A stretch of DNA of 5,671 bases from CAZIOI01 sp964540855 (GTDB taxonomy: Bacteria; Patescibacteriota; UBA1384; DTJR01). The stretch is taken from NCBI GenBank assembly GCA_964540855.1, contig CAZIOI010000037.1:1-5671 (forward strand), written 5' to 3'. The notes below the pieces were generated by a model. That model was not told the DNA's origin, did no database searches, and saw only the letters and a list, made by a program, of their open reading frames with translations. The number at the start of each line of letters is the position of its first letter. Positions within the stretch are counted from its first letter, which is position 1. Of the stretch, positions 3,944-5,671 are shown piece by piece. The position numbers were made by a program, and so were the translations under genes.

Positions 3944-3995
3944 ATTTGCGAAGCCACGTTTTACGTCGCGAAGCAAATATGAAGTCGAATGGTAC
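3944..3995 (-). repeat. tRNA-trailer hairpin repeat, copy A
   Basis: The structure is ATTTGC-[GAA]-GCCACGT-TTT-ACGTCGC-[GAA]-GCAAAT, followed by the reverse complement of the CCA end of tRNA-Arg. This 52-bp block matches 5620-5671 at 50 positions. One stem position is mismatched here (C3967) but paired in the other copy. Confidence 0.7.
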
Positions 3996-4043
3996 CCTCG
4001 GCAGGATTCGAACCCGCAACCTTCCGGTCCGAAGCCGGACGCT
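3990..4043 (-). tRNA. tRNA-Arg, 3' part cut by the assembly gap
   Basis: This holds the acceptor 3' strand, T-arm and anticodon arm of tRNA-Arg(TCG), ending at the N gap. The bases 3989-4043 are identical to 4144-4198. It is probably the same tRNA as the one at 4145-4221, represented twice by contig ends that overlap, not a second gene. Confidence 0.7.
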
Positions 4044-4143
4044 NNNNNNNNNNNNNNNNNNNNNNNNNNNNNNNNNNNNNNNNNNNNNNNNNNNNNNNNN
4101 NNNNNNNNNNNNNNNNNNNNNNNNNNNNNNNNNNNNNNNNNNN
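4044..4143. other. Assembly gap of 100 N
   Basis: Exactly 100 N, a customary placeholder for a gap of unknown size, flanked on both sides by the same 55-bp sequence. Frames that run through it are meaningless. Confidence 0.97.
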
Positions 4144-4144
4144 A

Positions 4145-4221
4145 TGGTACCCTCGGCAGGATTCGAACCCGCAACCTTCCGGTCCGAAGCCGGACGCTCT
4201 ATCCAGTTGAGCTACGAGGGC
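4145..4221 (-). tRNA. tRNA-Arg(TCG)
   Basis: A complete cloverleaf on the minus strand. The acceptor GCCCTCG (4221-4215) pairs with CGAGGGT, leaving a G1-U72 wobble where G-C is usual. The D-arm is GCTC-AACTGGATA-GAGC. The anticodon arm TCCGG-CTTCGGA-CCGGA gives anticodon TCG for CGA. The T-arm is GCGGG-TTCGAAT-CCTGC. A73 and CCA are encoded. The 5' end lies 4 nt after the NUDIX stop codon, so RNase P cleavage would define the mRNA 3' end. Confidence 0.93.
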
Positions 4222-4225
4222 ATAA

Positions 4226-4738
4226 CTAAAGAATGTTAAAAAACGATTTCAATGCAAGCGTGGTGTTATTAAAGCCCAAATCGTCCCACGGAATCTGTTC
4301 GCGCGAAAACCATTTGTAATCCAGATTTTCTCGATCTAATCGAATCTCTCCTTTGATAATTTTGCATTTATAATAAAGATTCAGCGTATAAAAATCACCG
4401 TCTTGATAAGCATACTTATCGACATGAACGGACGAGATTTTGATCGGTTCGATTTCAACCGATAACTCTTCCATAGCCTCCCTTTTGAGCCCATCAATAG
4501 GATCTTCGCCATTCTCCAAAAAGCCACCGGGAATATCCCATTTGCCACGATTGGGTTCGACTGCACGCTGTGCCAAAAGAATTTCACCTTTTTCATTTTC
4601 AATGATCGCAGAAGAAGTTGGTTTTGAATTTTGGAAAAATTCAAAACCGCACACACTGCAAACAGGGTATTTTTTATTACCCTCAAAATCCATTTCTTCA
4701 AGCTTTCCTGCGCAAACAGGACAATATTTGAATTTCAT
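4226..4738 (-). CDS. NUDIX hydrolase with N-terminal zinc ribbon
   Basis: A 170-residue protein that would hydrolyse a nucleoside diphosphate linked to another moiety (NADH, ADP-ribose, a dinucleotide or a damaged nucleotide; not resolved). The N-terminus carries a zinc ribbon, C6-x2-C9 and C27-x2-C30, as in NudC-like enzymes. The Nudix box spans G72 to V94: GFLENGE, seven residues, then REAMEE, with the usual Gly near the end replaced by S93. WDIPGG precedes it as in the family. The ATG at 4738 puts the zinc ribbon at the N-terminus; a longer frame from 4786 runs into tRNA-His and is rejected. There is no Shine-Dalgarno: the start is 4 nt from the CCA of tRNA-His, and the TAG stop (4228-4226) is 4 nt from tRNA-Arg. 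Confidence 0.9.
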   Translation of the reverse strand: MKFKYCPVCAGKLEEMDFEGNKKYPVCSVCGFEFFQNSKPTSSAIIENEKGEILLAQRAVEPNRGKWDIPGGFLENGEDPIDGLKREAMEELSVEIEPIKISSVHVDKYAYQDGDFYTLNLYYKCKIIKGEIRLDRENLDYKWFSREQIPWDDLGFNNTTLALKSFFNIL

Positions 4739-4742
4739 AATA

Positions 4743-4817
4743 TGGGGCGACCAGAGGGAGTTGAACCCTCGACACCAGTTCCACAAACTGGGGTTTTACC
4801 GTTAAACTATGGCCGCC
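4743..4817 (-). tRNA. tRNA-His(GTG)
   Basis: A complete cloverleaf on the minus strand with histidine identity: the extra G-1 (4817) is opposite C73 (4746), and the acceptor GCGGCCA pairs with TGGTCGC. The anticodon arm CCAGT-TTGTGGA-ACTGG gives GTG. The T-arm is GAGGG-TTCAACT-CCCTC. CCA is encoded at 4745-4743 and is followed by TATT and the NUDIX start codon, so the two are almost certainly in one transcript. Confidence 0.95.
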
Positions 4818-4884
4818 ATAACAGTTGATACGTACCAGTATCCGGTTTTTTTGATTCGATACAATCGGCTTATTTACGCGCTTG

Positions 4885-4913
4885 ATCCTACCATATTTTA
4901 CCCTTAGCGGCAA
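4885..4913 (-). promoter_or_regulatory. Candidate promoter of the His-NUDIX-Arg unit
   Basis: Minus-strand TTGCCG (4913-4908), a 17-bp spacer and TAGGAT (4890-4885), with TG-G just upstream making an extended -10. It lies about 70 bp before tRNA-His. No other promoter candidate nearby is better. Confidence 0.45.
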
Positions 4914-4982
4914 CAAAATAACAGTTACATTGAAAAAAGCGTAGCTTAGTCATCGAATATAACAAAATTTCTTAATAAACAG

Positions 4983-5008
4983 AAAACGGCTCGCCCTAAG
5001 GAAAGCCG
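4983..5008 (-). terminator. Likely terminator of the cold-shock gene
   Basis: Minus-strand CGGCT (5008-5004) pairs with AGCCG (4991-4987) around an imperfect loop with an inner CC/GG, followed by TTTTCTGTTT. It is moderately weak, 24 bp after the cold-shock stop codon. Confidence 0.55.
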
Positions 5009-5031
5009 CTTCCGGAAAACCGAATTTGAAA

Positions 5032-5259
5032 CTACGCTGCCATCGCTTCTTGATCTGCGCTTGCTAAAGACACTTTTGTAGCATTCTTGCCTTTCGGGCT
5101 ATCAGCGATCTCAAACTGAACTTTATCGCCTTCTTTCAATTGCTCGAAAGTTACGCCGACAAGCTCGTTGGAATGAAAGAATAAATCTTTCTCCTCACCT
5201 TCAACGGTGATGAAACCGAAACCGCGATCAGTTAAACGCTTGATTGTTCCTTGTTGCAT
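5032..5259 (-). CDS. cspA: Cold-shock domain protein (CspA family)
   Basis: A 75-residue single-stranded nucleic-acid-binding protein, expected to act as an RNA chaperone or antiterminator. The single OB-fold has RNP1 as RGFGFI (12-17) and RNP2 as DLFFHS (25-30), with the closing KGKNATKVSL strand of the family. Length is slightly above the usual 65-70 because of an alanine-rich tail, ADQEAMAA. The start MQQGTIKRLTD is the family's standard N-terminus. Shine-Dalgarno pairing is weak. A roughly 79-nt leader with inverted repeats precedes it (5260-5338), in keeping with the structured 5' UTRs of cold-shock mRNAs. The symbol is assigned by family only. Confidence 0.93.
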   Translation of the reverse strand: MQQGTIKRLTDRGFGFITVEGEEKDLFFHSNELVGVTFEQLKEGDKVQFEIADSPKGKNATKVSLASADQEAMAA

Positions 5260-5338
5260 TTTTAATTGTTTACTCTTCTATAGTTAGACCTACCAAAAAT
5301 AATAGTTCGACTACGCTACCTATTGGATCCTAACTCAC
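5260..5338 (-). promoter_or_regulatory. Foldable 5' leader of the cold-shock gene
   Basis: If transcription starts near 5338, the leader begins with a minus-strand sequence (5335-5330) that pairs with CTAACT (5287-5282), a 6-bp stem, with CCAA (5293-5296) against TTGG (5323-5326) inside and a small TAGT-CGA-ACTA hairpin (5313-5303) in the loop. A thermosensor or stability role is inferred from the gene family. Confidence 0.4.
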
Positions 5339-5344
5339 ATATTT

Positions 5345-5353
5345 ATCATACCA
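5345..5353 (-). promoter_or_regulatory. Extended -10 of the cold-shock gene
   Basis: Minus-strand TG-G-TATGAT (5353-5345) is five of six to the -10 consensus plus the TG extension. No convincing -35 is seen. A start near 5338 would place the leader stem at the mRNA 5' end. Confidence 0.5.
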
Positions 5354-5389
5354 TAAAATTCGAAAAAAGTCTCGTTAAAAAATTTGGAT

Positions 5390-5554
5390 TTACTGTTTGT
5401 CGTATTTTTCAACAAATTTCTTGATTTCTTCGATATTTTCAATGACAAGTTTCGCTTTTTTCACGCCAAACTGAAAAGGATATTGATCGTCTTCGGTATT
5501 TTTGATCACGATCATTTTGTTACCCTTAAATTCTGATTCTTCTATAATAGCCAT
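5390..5554 (-). CDS. Small protein of 54 residues, function unknown
   Basis: On the minus strand, ATG at 5554 opens a 54-residue frame beginning MAIIEESEFKGNKMIVIKN and ending KKFVEKYDKQ before TAA (5392-5390). An AAGGAGG Shine-Dalgarno (5568-5562) with 7-nt spacing and a fitting promoter (5609-5581) strongly support translation. The sequence is charged and lysine/glutamate-rich with no signal peptide, membrane segment or metal motif. It reads as a short strand-rich N-terminal half (KMIVIKN, YPFQFGV) followed by a helix (IENIEEIKKFVEKY). I do not recognise a named family. It lies upstream of the cold-shock gene on the same strand, but that gene has its own candidate promoter. Confidence 0.8.
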   Translation of the reverse strand: MAIIEESEFKGNKMIVIKNTEDDQYPFQFGVKKAKLVIENIEEIKKFVEKYDKQ

Positions 5555-5580
5555 ATTCGCTCCTCCTTATTATTTTTTAC

Positions 5581-5609
5581 AGTATATTTTAAAAAAGCCC
5601 ATCTCGCAA
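5581..5609 (-). promoter_or_regulatory. Promoter of the 54-residue protein gene
   Basis: Minus-strand TTGCGA (5609-5604), an exact 17-bp spacer and TATACT (5586-5581), five of six to the -10 consensus. It gives a leader of about 20 nt containing the Shine-Dalgarno. Confidence 0.65.
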
Positions 5610-5619
5610 TATTTTGTCA

Positions 5620-5671
5620 ATTTGCGAAGCCACGTTTTACGTGGCGAAGCAAATAGGAAGTCGAATGGTAC
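5620..5671 (-). repeat. tRNA-trailer hairpin repeat, copy B, at the window edge
   Basis: The structure is ATTTGC-[GAA]-GCCACGT-TTT-ACGTGGC-[GAA]-GCAAAT, fully paired apart from the GAA/GAA internal loop. It matches 3944-3995 at 50 of 52 positions, including the tail that is the reverse complement of GTACCA plus trailer. Another minus-strand tRNA, perhaps also Arg, probably lies just beyond the window. Confidence 0.7.

Noticed and set aside
3845..4239. Frames crossing the N gap
   Set aside because: They consist of tRNA-Arg sequence and unknown bases.
4698..4916. Minus-strand 72-residue frame and plus-strand frames over tRNA-His
   Set aside because: Shadows of tRNA-His and the NUDIX gene with no start signals.

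Overview
This is an AT-rich, gene-dense window that looks like a metagenome-assembled scaffold of a small-genome bacterium. A Candidate Phyla Radiation / Patescibacteria member is my best guess. The grounds are very short intergenic gaps, apparently leaderless genes, single-gene units, a small unnamed conserved-looking protein, and palindrome-rich spacers around tRNA genes. No marker gene settles the phylum. A 100-base N gap (4044-4143) with exactly the same 55 bp on both sides points to a short-read de Bruijn graph assembly.

Layout. Plus strand, 1-1560: a RibL/TagD-like nucleotidyltransferase (107-490), tRNA-Glu(TTC) surrounded by fragments of itself and a structured repeat (558-843), and a DUF134 regulator fused to a glycine-rich/zinc-ribbon tail (1003-1521) behind a textbook promoter. 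Minus strand, 1585-3459: a truncated 5' remnant of a second RibL-like gene, a HAD-family phosphatase, an inositol-monophosphatase-family enzyme, and tRNA-Lys(CTT). Upstream of tRNA-Lys lie a related copy of the structured repeat and a broken tRNA-Lys copy (3487-3655). Minus strand, 3811-4913: a compact unit of promoter, tRNA-His(GTG), NUDIX hydrolase, tRNA-Arg(TCG), hairpin trailer and terminator. Minus strand, 4983-5609: a cold-shock protein with a long foldable leader, then a 54-residue unnamed protein with a strong Shine-Dalgarno site. The window ends in a second copy of the tRNA-Arg trailer hairpin, so another tRNA probably begins just outside.

Two things stand out. First, three tRNA loci carry partial tRNA duplications and palindromic elements. 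One 50-bp element occurs at both the Glu and Lys loci in the same orientation relative to the tRNA, with 42/50 identity and two compensatory base-pair changes, which suggests a conserved folded RNA or a hairpin mobile repeat. Second, the NUDIX gene sits between two tRNAs with only 4 nt on each side, so tRNA processing alone would release a leaderless mRNA, as in the mitochondrial tRNA-punctuation arrangement. Several other genes appear leaderless, with an extended -10 element placed 7-8 nt before ATG and often directly joined to the terminator of the preceding unit.

The protein genes form no single pathway. They are small housekeeping or salvage enzymes (nucleotidyl transfer, phosphate removal, NUDIX clean-up), one regulator and an RNA chaperone.
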